Origin: JACMLD01 sp039919885
GTDB lineage: Bacteria > Bacteroidota > Bacteroidia > Chitinophagales > Chitinophagaceae
Assembly: GCA_039919885.1 (NCBI GenBank)
Contig: JBDSEV010000067.1
Location: 6,708-70,707 of the forward strand
Reading direction: 5' to 3'
Length of the DNA: 64,000 nucleotides
Positions 17,288 to 26,861 of this stretch are shown in pieces. The first letter of the stretch is position 1. Each line of letters begins with the position of its first letter. The position numbers and the translations under genes are program-made. The notes below the pieces were generated by a model. It did not search any database and was not told the DNA's origin. It saw only the letters and a program-made list of their open reading frames with translations.

Positions 17288-20200
17288 TTAGGAAAGCCGG
17301 TGCGGTAAACCAGGCGCTCCTTCACCGGCGGAATTGGCCGCAGCAGCAAGGTATGTTTTCAGCACGTTTTCCAATTCTTCCAGTTTAAATGGTTTTGATA
17401 TATAATCATTCATACCGGCGTCCATGCAACGGTCGCGGTCTTCCTTCATGGCATCTGCGGTAAGCGCTATCACCGGGATGTTACAAATTGGCGCAGGTAA
17501 CAAACGAATTTGTGCAGTGGCAGCAAATCCATCCATCTCGGGCATATTAATATCCATGAACACCAGGTCGGGTGTATTGCCGGACAGCATTTCAATCGCT
17601 TCTTTTCCATTGGTTGCCTGTAATACATGCAACCCCATTTTTCCCAGCACTTCAGATATCAGCAGCATATTTACCGGTTCATCCTCCGCCACCAGAATAG
17701 TGGCGGCGTATTGCATTTTCTCTATCGTTGGCTTTTTTATTTGAATCGCTTCTTCTATAACTTGTTTGTTGAACAGTGCAGACAACATTCTATCAAGTTC
17801 CTGCAGCTTTACCGGCTTGGAAAGCAGTTTAATGATGCCCCTCCTTTCGGCCTGGTAACCTTCCATATTTTTTTCCAGCGAAGATAGCATGAGCACTACG
17901 GGGTTGAATGCGGCGCCTGACTGCCCAGCTATCTGGTTTGCCAGCATCAGTCCGTCCATTTCCGGCATTTGGTAATCTGTAATAACCAGGTCAATAGCAG
18001 GTTGGCTTTTATCCGGATTGTATAAGTACTGCAATGCTTCGGTTCCACTGGCGGCAAGGGTGCAGGTTATCTGCAGGTATTCAAAAATACCTTTCATCAG
18101 GTGCCGGTTGGTTTCATTGTCATCCACCACCAGAACATGGTTCAGCAAAGGCTTGCTGCCCGGTTTTATCAGCGGCTGCTCGTCAATTACTTCCATGGTC
18201 ACTTGAAAAGTGAATGTACTGCCGCGTCCAATTTCACTGCTAACACTCAGCGTACCACCCATCAGTTCGGCAAGGCTTTTGGAAATAGTGAGCCCCAAAC
18301 CGGTACCGCCATATTTACGGGTAGTAGACGAATCTGCTTGTGTAAAGCCTTCAAAAATTTTATTTACTTTTTCAGCAGCAATGCCGATGCCGGAATCTTT
18401 TACGTTAATGCTGATGCCAACTGACTGCTTGCCGTCGGTCTGCTTTTTAGCAATGGTTTGTTTTACTTCAATAAATATTTCACCTTTTTCTGTAAACTTA
18501 ATGGCATTGCCCAAAAGATTTACCAGTATCTGGCGAATGCGAACGGAGTCGCCATTCATGACGGAGGGTAAACCGGGGTCTGACCAAAACAACACTTCGA
18601 GGTTTTTTTCATGCGCTTTTACATTCAGCAGGTCGATGGCCTCTTCTATAAGCTCGTTCAGTTGAAATGGCACGTGGTCAATAAATAATTTGCCTGCTTC
18701 AATTTTAGAAAAGTCAAGTATGTCATTGATGATACCGAGTAACCCATACGCTGATTTTTTTACATTCTGCAGGTATCCACGCTGTGCTTTTTGAAGGTCG
18801 GTGGTGAGCACCAGGTCCGTAAAACCAATAATGCCGTTCATTGGTGTACGCAACTCGTGGCTCATATTGGCCATAAACTCACTTTTGGCGCGACTGGCTT
18901 TTTCTGCAATATCTTTTGCCTGTAAAATTTCTTGCTGCAGCGCACGTTGCTCTATGGCCGCTGCCAGTGTAGCTGCAAAGGAATGCAGTATGGTAAATTC
19001 AGTGGCCGTCCATTGCCTTTCGAATTTACATTCTTTGATAGCGATATGGCCCCACAAAAGATTTTTTACAATAATCGGGATCAATACAACGGATTGCACT
19101 TTCTTTTTCTGGTAGTCTGTTTTCAAGGCTTCATCCTTGATCTCACTTGTTATCGAAGCATAAATTTCATTTTGTTTCAGGGTTTGCAAAACCCGCGAGT
19201 TAACTGAAAAGGGTGATGGACTAACGGGATAGTGAACTTGCTTGCCACCCGTTCCGGAAGTATTCCAGTAGGCCACTTGCTGCAACGTTAGGTTGTTGGC
19301 AGCATTGTATAAGTCTTTATACACACTGATAATATCTACTTGCATTTTTACCCCCAGTAAAAACACCCCTTCACCAATGGCTTCTTCAATATTTTTATTC
19401 CCTATCAACTGGTGGGTAGCTTCTGATACAGCCTGCAGCAGCTGATCTTTTTTCCGTAAGCTGCCTTCCACTTGCTTGAGCCCTGTAATATTGTGGGAAA
19501 AGCCAAGCAGGCCCCAAATTTTTCCTTTTTCATCGTACAGCGGCACCTTGGTGGTACTGAAATAATTTAATTCGCCATTGTGAATATTAACTTCTTCGGG
19601 CACGTATTTCGCCGTGCCTGTTTTAATTACTTCATCATCATCTGCCCAGAAGCCACGCACATTGTTTTGCGGGTCGCCTTTTACCACGCTGTGGGCAAAA
19701 CCAAGTTCAATATCATTTTTGCCGATCATCTGCTCAGGCGTTAATTGCAGTGAGCTGGCGTAAGCTTTATTTGCCATTAAGAAACGATGGCTGCTGTCTT
19801 TAATAAAAATCCAGTCCGGCGTAGCATTTATCACTGTCTTCAGCAGTTGTTCAGATTGCTTTACTTCTGCCAGCAGCAATTCTTTTTGTGCTTCAGCTTT
19901 TTTTACGTCGGTGATATTGTGCGCAAAGCCGAGTACGCCCCATATTTTACCTTCATTGTTTATCAACGGTGCTTTAACAATACTGAAATAATGCAAATCG
20001 CCGTCCATGTAGGCGGTCGCTTCTGGTATTTCGCGGGTGCAACCCGTATTAATCACATCATCATCATCCTGCCAGAAGCCGCGGATACCTTTTAAAAAAT
20101 TTCCTTTTACCTGCTCTTGCGTAAACCCAAGTTCAATATCATCTTTCCCAATGATCTCGTTAGGGGTAAGGTGCACCAGGCTTGCATAGGCTTTGTTTAC

Positions 20201-22162
20201 CATCACATGCCGGAAATTATTATCTTTTATAAAGATCAAGTCGGGGGTAGCATCAATAACAGAACGCAGTAATTCTTCAGACTGCTGCATTTCCGCCAGC
20301 AATATGCTTTTTTGCGCTTCTGTTTTTTTGCGTTCGGTAATATTGCGCGATGTACAAATGAGTTTGGTGACGGTATTGTTTTCTTTTACCGGCTTAATAA
20401 TACTTTCCAGCCAGATATGACTGCCATTTTTATGAAGCATGCGGTAACGCAATAGCAGCAGCTCACTGTTATAAACAGACGGCGAATCGTTTGTGCTGGT
20501 AAACCTGTTGTGATCATCGGGGTGCACAAACTCCATCATGTTTTTGCCGGTTACTTCTTCCGGGGTGTAGCCCAGTACCGTTTTAACAGAGGGAGAAATA
20601 TATTCAACGATGGCAGTGGCAGAATGCACGCTGATGATGTCTTCCGAATGTTCTGCCAGCAAACGGTACTGTTGCTCGCTTTCCAGGAGCGCATGTTCCG
20701 TTTTTTTGTGCGCTGTGATGTCCTGTGCAATACCAAACCGGAATTGCTCATTCATTTGTTTTCCCTTTATAAACAGGTGGCGGACCTGGCCATTGCGGGT
20801 GGTAATGCGGTAAGAGAAGGAAGACTCATAGTACTTGTTGTCTTTATTTTTCAAGATTTCTTCTGCCTCCGCTGCCAGCAGGAACGCGTCTTCGGGCAAA
20901 ACAAAATTGTTGATATAATCTTCCATTGTCATGGTATCGGGATCACTTTCCGTAAGCCCAAGCAGCGTTTTCATTTCAGTGCTCAGGATAAACTCGGAGG
21001 TCTCTTTGTTGTACTTCCAGGATCCCATGTGCGCATAACCCATAGCGTAAGACAAGGTTTGGATGGCTTCTTCCTTGCTTTGCTGTGCCAGTATTTTTGC
21101 GGTTACGTCAAGCCCGATGCCCTGTATTTCTGCAATTATTTTAGTGTCGTCCGGCAATGCAATAAATTCCCATTCTGTCCATAAAAAACTTTTGCTGTTG
21201 TTAATCGGTTTGCGGATAACGATTCGAAAAATGTTCCCCGGGTTTTCCCAGCATTGTGCGGCTGTTTCCACGCAACGCTGTATGTCTTTTGGAAATATGA
21301 TATTGTAATAAGGCGTATACAGCAGCTCGTCCAGTGAATAGCCAAAAGTTTTCAGGAACTCTGGATTGGCAAATGTAAAATCGCCCTGCTGGTTTAGCCT
21401 GATAACATAGTTGGTTTGCGAATCGAGGATGGAAGTAAGATATTTTTTCTCCTGTAGCAATTCAACTTTTGCCAGTTGCAGGTTATTCAGGTTATCTTTA
21501 TTTGTGCGGATTAAGGGCACTACAAAAAGCATGGCAAGGCAGCACAGCGCAATCAGCAGCGATACAAATTTTCCTGTATTGAGCGCAGATGAAATGTTTT
21601 GTTTTGCAATGAGCAGGGACACGCATTCCCTGGTAATAGCATCCAACACATCGACTGTGTTGCTTTCAGCCGATAATATACGCGCGGTATAGGCCGCGGT
21701 GCCGGCTGTGCGCTGAACGGGCGTCGTGGTGGTAATCTCCCTGGCTATTTTTATAAAATTGGCGGCGTTGCTATTCACGCTGGTTGCCAGTTGCTTACGA
21801 ATGTTATGGTCGGTCTCTAATCTACTGATTTGCTCCAACAAAGTGACCTGCTGCCGGTTGAAGTCAGCGATGGCTTGTTGCAAGCCTTCCGCGCTAGTTG
21901 CGGCACCCGATTCTGAAATCCCCGTATTTAACAGGAGCAAACGCGCTGTATTGGCAATACGCTGGCTGATGGCGCGCTGATTGGCAGTTGTACCTACTAC
22001 CCTGGCCAGCCGCTTATTTTCTTGTAAAGCAGTATATATAAGATAGTAGGCAAAAAAATTGACCAGCAAGATCACTGCAATACTGATCAGGCCAACGCGC
22101 ATACGTTTTCTATAGTGTACTGGTGTCATGGGTTTAACGCAAATATTACCGTATAACAACAA
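17288..22162 (-). CDS. Hybrid histidine kinase: PilJ-type sensor, five PAS, GAF, HisKA, HATPase, two receivers
   Basis: 1624 residues from ATG 22162; an alternative ATG at 22126 would remove 12 residues and put the first membrane helix closer to the N-terminus. Order: TM1 about 24-44; PilJ/NarX-type periplasmic helix domain (GTTANQRAISQRIANTARL, about 57-190); TM2 about 196-216; PAS domains about 239-355, 368-487, 495-615, 628-745 and 767-884; GAF about 910-1065; HisKA with phospho-His1102 in MSHELRTPMNG; HATPase_c with N and G boxes about 1200-1320; receiver 1 with Asp1396 (VITDYQMPEMDG); receiver 2 with Asp1537 (VFMDINMPEMDG). No Hpt domain is present. It is alone, with no adjacent response regulator, so output probably runs through a separate Hpt/regulator. 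Stimulus unknown. Confidence 0.9.
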   Translation of the reverse strand: MLLYGNICVKPMTPVHYRKRMRVGLISIAVILLVNFFAYYLIYTALQENKRLARVVGTTANQRAISQRIANTARLLLLNTGISESGAATSAEGLQQAIADFNRQQVTLLEQISRLETDHNIRKQLATSVNSNAANFIKIAREITTTTPVQRTAGTAAYTARILSAESNTVDVLDAITRECVSLLIAKQNISSALNTGKFVSLLIALCCLAMLFVVPLIRTNKDNLNNLQLAKVELLQEKKYLTSILDSQTNYVIRLNQQGDFTFANPEFLKTFGYSLDELLYTPYYNIIFPKDIQRCVETAAQCWENPGNIFRIVIRKPINNSKSFLWTEWEFIALPDDTKIIAEIQGIGLDVTAKILAQQSKEEAIQTLSYAMGYAHMGSWKYNKETSEFILSTEMKTLLGLTESDPDTMTMEDYINNFVLPEDAFLLAAEAEEILKNKDNKYYESSFSYRITTRNGQVRHLFIKGKQMNEQFRFGIAQDITAHKKTEHALLESEQQYRLLAEHSEDIISVHSATAIVEYISPSVKTVLGYTPEEVTGKNMMEFVHPDDHNRFTSTNDSPSVYNSELLLLRYRMLHKNGSHIWLESIIKPVKENNTVTKLICTSRNITERKKTEAQKSILLAEMQQSEELLRSVIDATPDLIFIKDNNFRHVMVNKAYASLVHLTPNEIIGKDDIELGFTQEQVKGNFLKGIRGFWQDDDDVINTGCTREIPEATAYMDGDLHYFSIVKAPLINNEGKIWGVLGFAHNITDVKKAEAQKELLLAEVKQSEQLLKTVINATPDWIFIKDSSHRFLMANKAYASSLQLTPEQMIGKNDIELGFAHSVVKGDPQNNVRGFWADDDEVIKTGTAKYVPEEVNIHNGELNYFSTTKVPLYDEKGKIWGLLGFSHNITGLKQVEGSLRKKDQLLQAVSEATHQLIGNKNIEEAIGEGVFLLGVKMQVDIISVYKDLYNAANNLTLQQVAYWNTSGTGGKQVHYPVSPSPFSVNSRVLQTLKQNEIYASITSEIKDEALKTDYQKKKVQSVVLIPIIVKNLLWGHIAIKECKFERQWTATEFTILHSFAATLAAAIEQRALQQEILQAKDIAEKASRAKSEFMANMSHELRTPMNGIIGFTDLVLTTDLQKAQRGYLQNVKKSAYGLLGIINDILDFSKIEAGKLFIDHVPFQLNELIEEAIDLLNVKAHEKNLEVLFWSDPGLPSVMNGDSVRIRQILVNLLGNAIKFTEKGEIFIEVKQTIAKKQTDGKQSVGISINVKDSGIGIAAEKVNKIFEGFTQADSSTTRKYGGTGLGLTISKSLAELMGGTLSVSSEIGRGSTFTFQVTMEVIDEQPLIKPGSKPLLNHVLVVDDNETNRHLMKGIFEYLQITCTLAASGTEALQYLYNPDKSQPAIDLVITDYQMPEMDGLMLANQIAGQSGAAFNPVVLMLSSLEKNMEGYQAERRGIIKLLSKPVKLQELDRMLSALFNKQVIEEAIQIKKPTIEKMQYAATILVAEDEPVNMLLISEVLGKMGLHVLQATNGKEAIEMLSGNTPDLVFMDINMPEMDGFAATAQIRLLPAPICNIPVIALTADAMKEDRDRCMDAGMNDYISKPFKLEELENVLKTYLAAAANSAGEGAPGLPHRLS

Positions 22163-22364
22163 AACAGCTGCTATATTGGCTGGTAAGCATTTTTTTGAAT
22201 CTGCATAAGTGTTTACACCAGCAAAACCTGGGCAGGGCGTTTATAATACGTTAGCAACGATGGCTCTTAAAAAGATAGGATTGTTTCTTGAACATACGGT
22301 GCTGCAGCAGCTAAACAACGGAACCTGCACCGTTTTTACGTATTTCTTGAATTGGCGGCGGTGC

Positions 22365-22397
22365 ACAAAAAAGCCCTGGCAACAAGCGCTCCAGGGC
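22365..22397 (-). terminator. Terminator of mqnC
   Basis: On the minus strand GCCCTGG (22397-22391) pairs with CCAGGGC (22379-22373), followed by TTTTTTGT. It lies 21 nt after the mqnC stop. Confidence 0.8.
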
Positions 22398-22417
22398 AGA
22401 TAAACGGTTGAAAGAAA

Positions 22418-23542
22418 TTAATAATTTATAACCTGCTCTTCAATGGCAGCGGGCAACGCGCGGAACTCATATTGCTGGTTGCGCAATTGTGGCTCAAAGC
22501 CTGCTTCTGCAATCGCCTGCTGGATGCCTTTATAGGTAAATCGGTGCGGTGCACCAGCTGCGCTCACCACGTTTTCTTCAATCATAATAGATCCAAAATC
22601 GTTGGCGCCTGCATGCAAACATATTTGCGCTACCTGTTTGCCCACGGTGAGCCAGGAAGCCTGTATGTTTTTTACATTGGGTAACATGATACGGCTCATG
22701 GCAATCATGCGGATGTATTCATCGGGCGTTACCAGGTTATGTACACCGCGTATGCGCGACAACAGGGTGTCAACATCCTGGAATGTCCATGGAATAAAAG
22801 CTATAAAACCTTTTGCGTGTTCCGGCTTCTTTGCCTGCACTTCACGGATTTTCACCAGGTGTTCAAAGCGTTCCTGGATGGTTTCCACATGACCAAACAT
22901 CATTGTAGCCGAAGTGGTCAGGTTTAGCTTATGCGCTTCATGCATAATCGCCAGCCATTCTTCGGTACCACATTTCCCTTTGCTGATTAGCCTGCGCACA
23001 CGGTCAACCAAAATTTCTGCACCAGGCCCGGGTAATGAATCCAGTCCGGCCTCTTTTAACGCCAGCAGCACTTCGCGGTGCGTAGATTTTGCCAGTTTCG
23101 TAATATGTGCTACTTCCGGTGGCCCCAGCGCATGCAGCTTTAGGGTAGGATATAACTCTTTCAGTTGCCTGAATGTATTAACGTAATAATCGAGCCCCAG
23201 TCCGGGATGGTGACCGCCCTGCAGCAAGAGCTGCTCCCCGCCATACCTGAAAGTCTCGTCGATCTTGCGTTTATAGGTTTCAATATCTGTAATATAAGCC
23301 TCGGCATGCCCGGGGATGCGGTAGAAATTACAAAATTTGCAATTGGCAACGCATACATTGGTGGTGTTTACATTGCGGTCGATGATCCAGGTAACTTTCT
23401 GATGGGGTACCTGCTTTTTCCGCAGTTCATTGGCAATGTTCATCAGCTCTGCAAGCGGTGCATTTTCAAAGAGGAACACCCCTTCCGCTATCGTCAGAAA
23501 TTCAAAATTGAGCGCTTTTTGATACAATAATGCCAGGTCCAT
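22418..23542 (-). CDS. mqnC: Cyclic dehypoxanthinyl futalosine synthase (radical SAM)
   Basis: 374 residues from the ATG at 23542; a longer frame reaching 23689 adds about 49 residues with no family resemblance, so the internal ATG (MDLALLYQKALNFEFLT) is chosen. The radical SAM cluster motif CVANCKFCNFYRIPGH (CxxxCxxC) is intact. Family-typical stretches are ILLQGGHHPGLGLDYY, LGPPEVAHI, GAEILVDRVRRLIS and SATMMFGHVET. The enzyme cyclises dehypoxanthinyl futalosine in the futalosine route to menaquinone. No other mqn gene is in the window. A terminator follows, and the gene upstream on the same strand (M28 peptidase) ends 162 bp away, so it is probably monocistronic. Confidence 0.93.
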   Translation of the reverse strand: MDLALLYQKALNFEFLTIAEGVFLFENAPLAELMNIANELRKKQVPHQKVTWIIDRNVNTTNVCVANCKFCNFYRIPGHAEAYITDIETYKRKIDETFRYGGEQLLLQGGHHPGLGLDYYVNTFRQLKELYPTLKLHALGPPEVAHITKLAKSTHREVLLALKEAGLDSLPGPGAEILVDRVRRLISKGKCGTEEWLAIMHEAHKLNLTTSATMMFGHVETIQERFEHLVKIREVQAKKPEHAKGFIAFIPWTFQDVDTLLSRIRGVHNLVTPDEYIRMIAMSRIMLPNVKNIQASWLTVGKQVAQICLHAGANDFGSIMIEENVVSAAGAPHRFTYKGIQQAIAEAGFEPQLRNQQYEFRALPAAIEEQVINY

Positions 23543-23704
23543 AAAACTTGTTGTTGGGTAATGAGGTAACAAAAGTACTGCAGTAATGTTGTAATCGGGA
23601 AAACAGCATAGCCATTGGTGGTTCGTGATACGTAAATTGTGGCGGTAAGCAGCCCGGTACGCGTTTTTGGCCGGGTAAACCTTAACCAAACAGGGGGCAA
23701 ACTA

Positions 23705-25174
23705 TCATCGCTCCAGCTTAAACCCCGCATCAACAGCAGGTCTTGCAGCGGCATTTGCCAGTTTCCAGCCGGTACGGTACATCCATTCCGTCATACGTTT
23801 CAATTTTTTTATGTTGATGGTGCCGGGCTCGTCCATCGGTGTATGGTACAGCGGATGCAATAAGGTTGAATAAAAAATAGCGGGGTAGCCCGCACGGGCA
23901 TAAGGCAGGTGATCGCTTCGGAAATACCAGTTTTCGATATGGGTGGGCTTGTCCCACAAAGTATCCAGTTTAAAAGCCGGTCCTTCTTTATTGGCGGCCA
24001 GGGCAATGGCTACCAGGTCAGCAGAATTTCGGTGCGGGGCTTGTACGCCCAGTAATGCGGCGCTGTCGGGATTGTTGCCACCAATCATGTCTCCATTCAG
24101 CACCGCCACGATGGCTGTTTTTGGCACCGTTGGATGAACCGCAAACCATTTAGAACCCAGCAAGCCTCTTTCTTCCGCCCCGTGAAAAACAAATAATACT
24201 GACCGTTTACCAGGCGCCTTTTTAAAAGCCCTTGCAATTGCCAGCATCGCCACACTCACCGACGCGTTGTCATCGGCACCGTTGTAAATAGAGTCCTTTC
24301 CATAAGCCTGGCGAATGCCATCATGATCATTGTGGCCACTGTATAGAACATATTCTTTTTTAAGAACAGCATCTGTGCCGTCGACAGTAGCCACGATGTT
24401 TACCGATGGATACTCAAACCGTTCCACCAGCAACTGTATATCAAGCATCGGATTGTTTTGCACCCAGTCCGCATTTTTTCCGTGTATCCATAGTACCGGT
24501 GGTTTTGCAGTAGTGCTGGCATTTGGTCCGTCTTCTAGGTCGTACAGTCCGCGACTGAGCGCAGGTAATACCTGGCTCCAGCTTTCTTCTGCCATTTCAT
24601 CTGCTATGAATATGATGGCAACCGCACCCCTTGCTAATAAGTCTGCACTGTATTTGCGCAAAATATATCCTGGGTAACGCCGCCCGGGTAGCGAAACATT
24701 GATGTCAATACCTGCGGAAGATACCTGCAGGGCGACAGCTTTTCCTTTTAGATCCAATTTGTCCAGTTCTTCTGTTGATGCATTTCCGGCATACACGATG
24801 GGTACATGCAGCATTGCCGGTGCTGTTTGTGCAATCAGTACATCCTGCCAGATCTGCAATGAATGACCGCCGATACTGATCTTACTCGATGCGGCTATGC
24901 GGTTGCGCCAGATTGAAAAATACTGAAAGTAAGTACCATCATCGCCGGCCGGTTTTAACCCGTTGGCTTTTATAACAGCTGCCCACCAAACAGCAGCTTT
25001 CAATTCGTCCAGCGTTCCAGCTTCCCGCCCACGGAAATGATCGCCTGCCAGCGCAAACAGATCCTTTTTTAAATCTGCTGCTGTGATGGCCGAAAGACCT
25101 GGCGGAGCCACAACCTGTGCCTGTAGGTTAATAACCATTAACAGAACAGCTGTAAGGAGAAAACGTAACTGCAT
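23705..25174 (-). CDS. Secreted M28-family metallopeptidase with PA insert
   Basis: 489 residues; signal peptide about 1-20 (LLMVINLQAQ). A protease-associated (PA) subdomain lies at about 110-235 (VPIVYAGNASTEELDKLDLKG, RGAVAIIFIAD). The M28 catalytic domain at about 250-475 shows the co-catalytic zinc ligands: SGHNDHDG (His), NGADDNASV (bridging Asp), FHGAEERGLLGS (catalytic Glu plus Glu ligand), LNGDMIGG (Asp) and RSDHLPYARAG (His). The expected activity is aminopeptidase or carboxypeptidase cleavage of peptides in the periplasm or outside. It diverges from the retropepsin-PDZ gene. Confidence 0.9.
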   Translation of the reverse strand: MQLRFLLTAVLLMVINLQAQVVAPPGLSAITAADLKKDLFALAGDHFRGREAGTLDELKAAVWWAAVIKANGLKPAGDDGTYFQYFSIWRNRIAASSKISIGGHSLQIWQDVLIAQTAPAMLHVPIVYAGNASTEELDKLDLKGKAVALQVSSAGIDINVSLPGRRYPGYILRKYSADLLARGAVAIIFIADEMAEESWSQVLPALSRGLYDLEDGPNASTTAKPPVLWIHGKNADWVQNNPMLDIQLLVERFEYPSVNIVATVDGTDAVLKKEYVLYSGHNDHDGIRQAYGKDSIYNGADDNASVSVAMLAIARAFKKAPGKRSVLFVFHGAEERGLLGSKWFAVHPTVPKTAIVAVLNGDMIGGNNPDSAALLGVQAPHRNSADLVAIALAANKEGPAFKLDTLWDKPTHIENWYFRSDHLPYARAGYPAIFYSTLLHPLYHTPMDEPGTINIKKLKRMTEWMYRTGWKLANAAARPAVDAGFKLER

Positions 25175-25484
25175 ATGTTTTTTTTAAAATTTGGATGATG
25201 GCAAAAAAATAATCAGCAACTGTAAATTAAATTTGCTGTAGCCCGTAAACCTTCTGTAATCTACCAATGCGGGCTGCAAGTATTTAAACAACCGGAACCG
25301 AATGACCAATGGTAAACTATACCATATAAGACGTTTGCATATTGACTTATAAATGCAAATATATTTCACTTTAAATACACCAACGGTTGCTGTTTATTGT
25401 TCGGCTTGTTGTAACTTGGTAGCAGTCTTTTTATTGTAGTAGTATAGTAAGACGATTACTGCCCAATATTAAATCAACGAAGCT
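25175..25484. other. Divergent intergenic region with two inverted repeats
   Basis: This 310-bp AT-rich region separates two divergent protease genes; I see no gene in it. It holds AGCCCG/CGGGCT arms at about 25239-25272 and a perfect 7-bp palindrome TTTGCAT (25334-25340) / ATGCAAA (25353-25359). On the plus strand TTTG at 25334 and TATATTTC at 25360 (22-nt spacing) could be a weak promoter for the retropepsin gene with a leader of roughly 110 nt. No assignment is secure. Confidence 0.35.
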
Positions 25485-26678
25485 GTGCGACGCAACGATT
25501 GCCTCTTTCTTCTGCTGATGTTTTTAACTGCTGGCACTGCACAGGCCCAGGAAGAATTTGTGCAGTCAACGGCCCGGCTGATAACCAGTTTTCCTTTCCG
25601 GCAGTTTAGCGGCGGGGTAATTATTATCAAGGCAACTGTCAATGATACGAAAGATTCACTCAATTTTATACTCGATACCGGCAGCGGTGGTATATCACTG
25701 GATTCACAAACCGTTAGCCATCTAAAAATCCCAAACGAGTTATCAGACAAAACAATTCGTGGGATTGCGGGTATCCGTAAAGTAAATTTTGCCTACAACA
25801 ATACACTCAGGCTGCCAGGTCTCCGGGTAGACAGTTTAAACTTTCATATCAATGATTACGACATTTTAACAAGTGTATACGGCGAACACATCGACGGCAT
25901 TATCGGGTATAGTTTTTTTAACCGTTATATTGTAAAAATAAATTACGACAGTTTGCTGATTCAGGTGTATTCAAAAGGATCAATGAAGTATCCGAAAGGC
26001 GGTTATTTATTAAAACCGTTGCTGGTGAATTTGTTGATTCAGAGTGCAAGGGTGATTGACCAGGACGACAGAACAGCGCGTTTCTATTTTGATACGGGTG
26101 CCGGTTTGTGCCTGCTGCTGTCCAGCGATTTTGTTGAAGACAGTACGCTGTTCAGTCCGAAAAGAAAAAAAGTGAGCACGCAGGTGGAGGGACTGGGCGG
26201 AAAAAAACAAATGGAACTCACTACGGTAAGGAATTTCCGGCTGGGGCCCTATCGTTTCAGAAAAGTGCCGGCGTATATATTTGACGATGAATACAATGTT
26301 ACTTCCTATCCCTATCTCGGCGGTTTAATTGGTAATGATCTCCTGCGTCGTTTTAATGTAATCCTGAATTATGAAAAAAGAGATATTTATATCACCCCCA
26401 ACACCCACTACCGCGATTTGTTTGATTATTCCTATACCGGGCTGAATTTTTATGTAGTAAACAATGAGGTGCTGATAACAGATGTAATGAAGAACTCACC
26501 GGCAGAAAAAGCGGGCTTCCTGGCGGACGATGTAATCATGGCAGTGAACAACAATTTTAGCAGGAATATACAGGTTTACAAAAGCGCGCTCCAAAACCCG
26601 GGTGAAAAAATAAGAATATTGATTTCCCGCAATGGCCAGCCGAAAATGCTGACGCTGAAAATAAAAAGCATTATCTAA
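25485..26678 (+). CDS. Retropepsin-like aspartic protease with C-terminal PDZ domain
   Basis: 397 residues, starting with GTG (25485); the signal peptide LLLMFLTAGTAQA follows at once, supporting this start. Two aspartic protease half-motifs are present, NFILDTGSGGISLDS (about 60-75) and RFYFDTGAGLCLLLSS (about 198-213), so the two half-domains of a pepsin/retropepsin fold are within one chain. A PDZ domain closes the protein (LITDVMKNSPAEKAGFLADD, about 325-390). Proteins of this architecture are common in Bacteroidota and presumably act in the periplasm; the substrates are not known. It faces away from the M28 gene across a 310-bp region. Confidence 0.87.
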   Translation: MRRNDCLFLLLMFLTAGTAQAQEEFVQSTARLITSFPFRQFSGGVIIIKATVNDTKDSLNFILDTGSGGISLDSQTVSHLKIPNELSDKTIRGIAGIRKVNFAYNNTLRLPGLRVDSLNFHINDYDILTSVYGEHIDGIIGYSFFNRYIVKINYDSLLIQVYSKGSMKYPKGGYLLKPLLVNLLIQSARVIDQDDRTARFYFDTGAGLCLLLSSDFVEDSTLFSPKRKKVSTQVEGLGGKKQMELTTVRNFRLGPYRFRKVPAYIFDDEYNVTSYPYLGGLIGNDLLRRFNVILNYEKRDIYITPNTHYRDLFDYSYTGLNFYVVNNEVLITDVMKNSPAEKAGFLADDVIMAVNNNFSRNIQVYKSALQNPGEKIRILISRNGQPKMLTLKIKSII

Positions 26679-26861
26679 TCCGTTATTCGCGTCCCGCCCG
26701 CCGCCTGCGTCCCTTCTAAAGACTTCGTCCGAAAATCCGGTATATATGCTTGCCCGTGGCAGCATATTACCACCAACAACCGCATTTCGTTAACATTACT
26801 GGCAATTGTCCCAACGGCATTAATGGGCAAAATTGTAACTTGCGTTTCTTTAAAAGAACAT

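Noticed and set aside
20510..21184. A 224-codon open frame on the plus strand.
   Set aside because: It is antisense to the PAS region of the minus-strand kinase, whose frame gives well-known domains; the product has no recognisable motif.
22163..22417. A 64-codon plus-strand frame (22209-22403).
   Set aside because: No family resemblance, odd composition (Lys/Thr/Cys), and it overlaps the minus-strand mqnC terminator.
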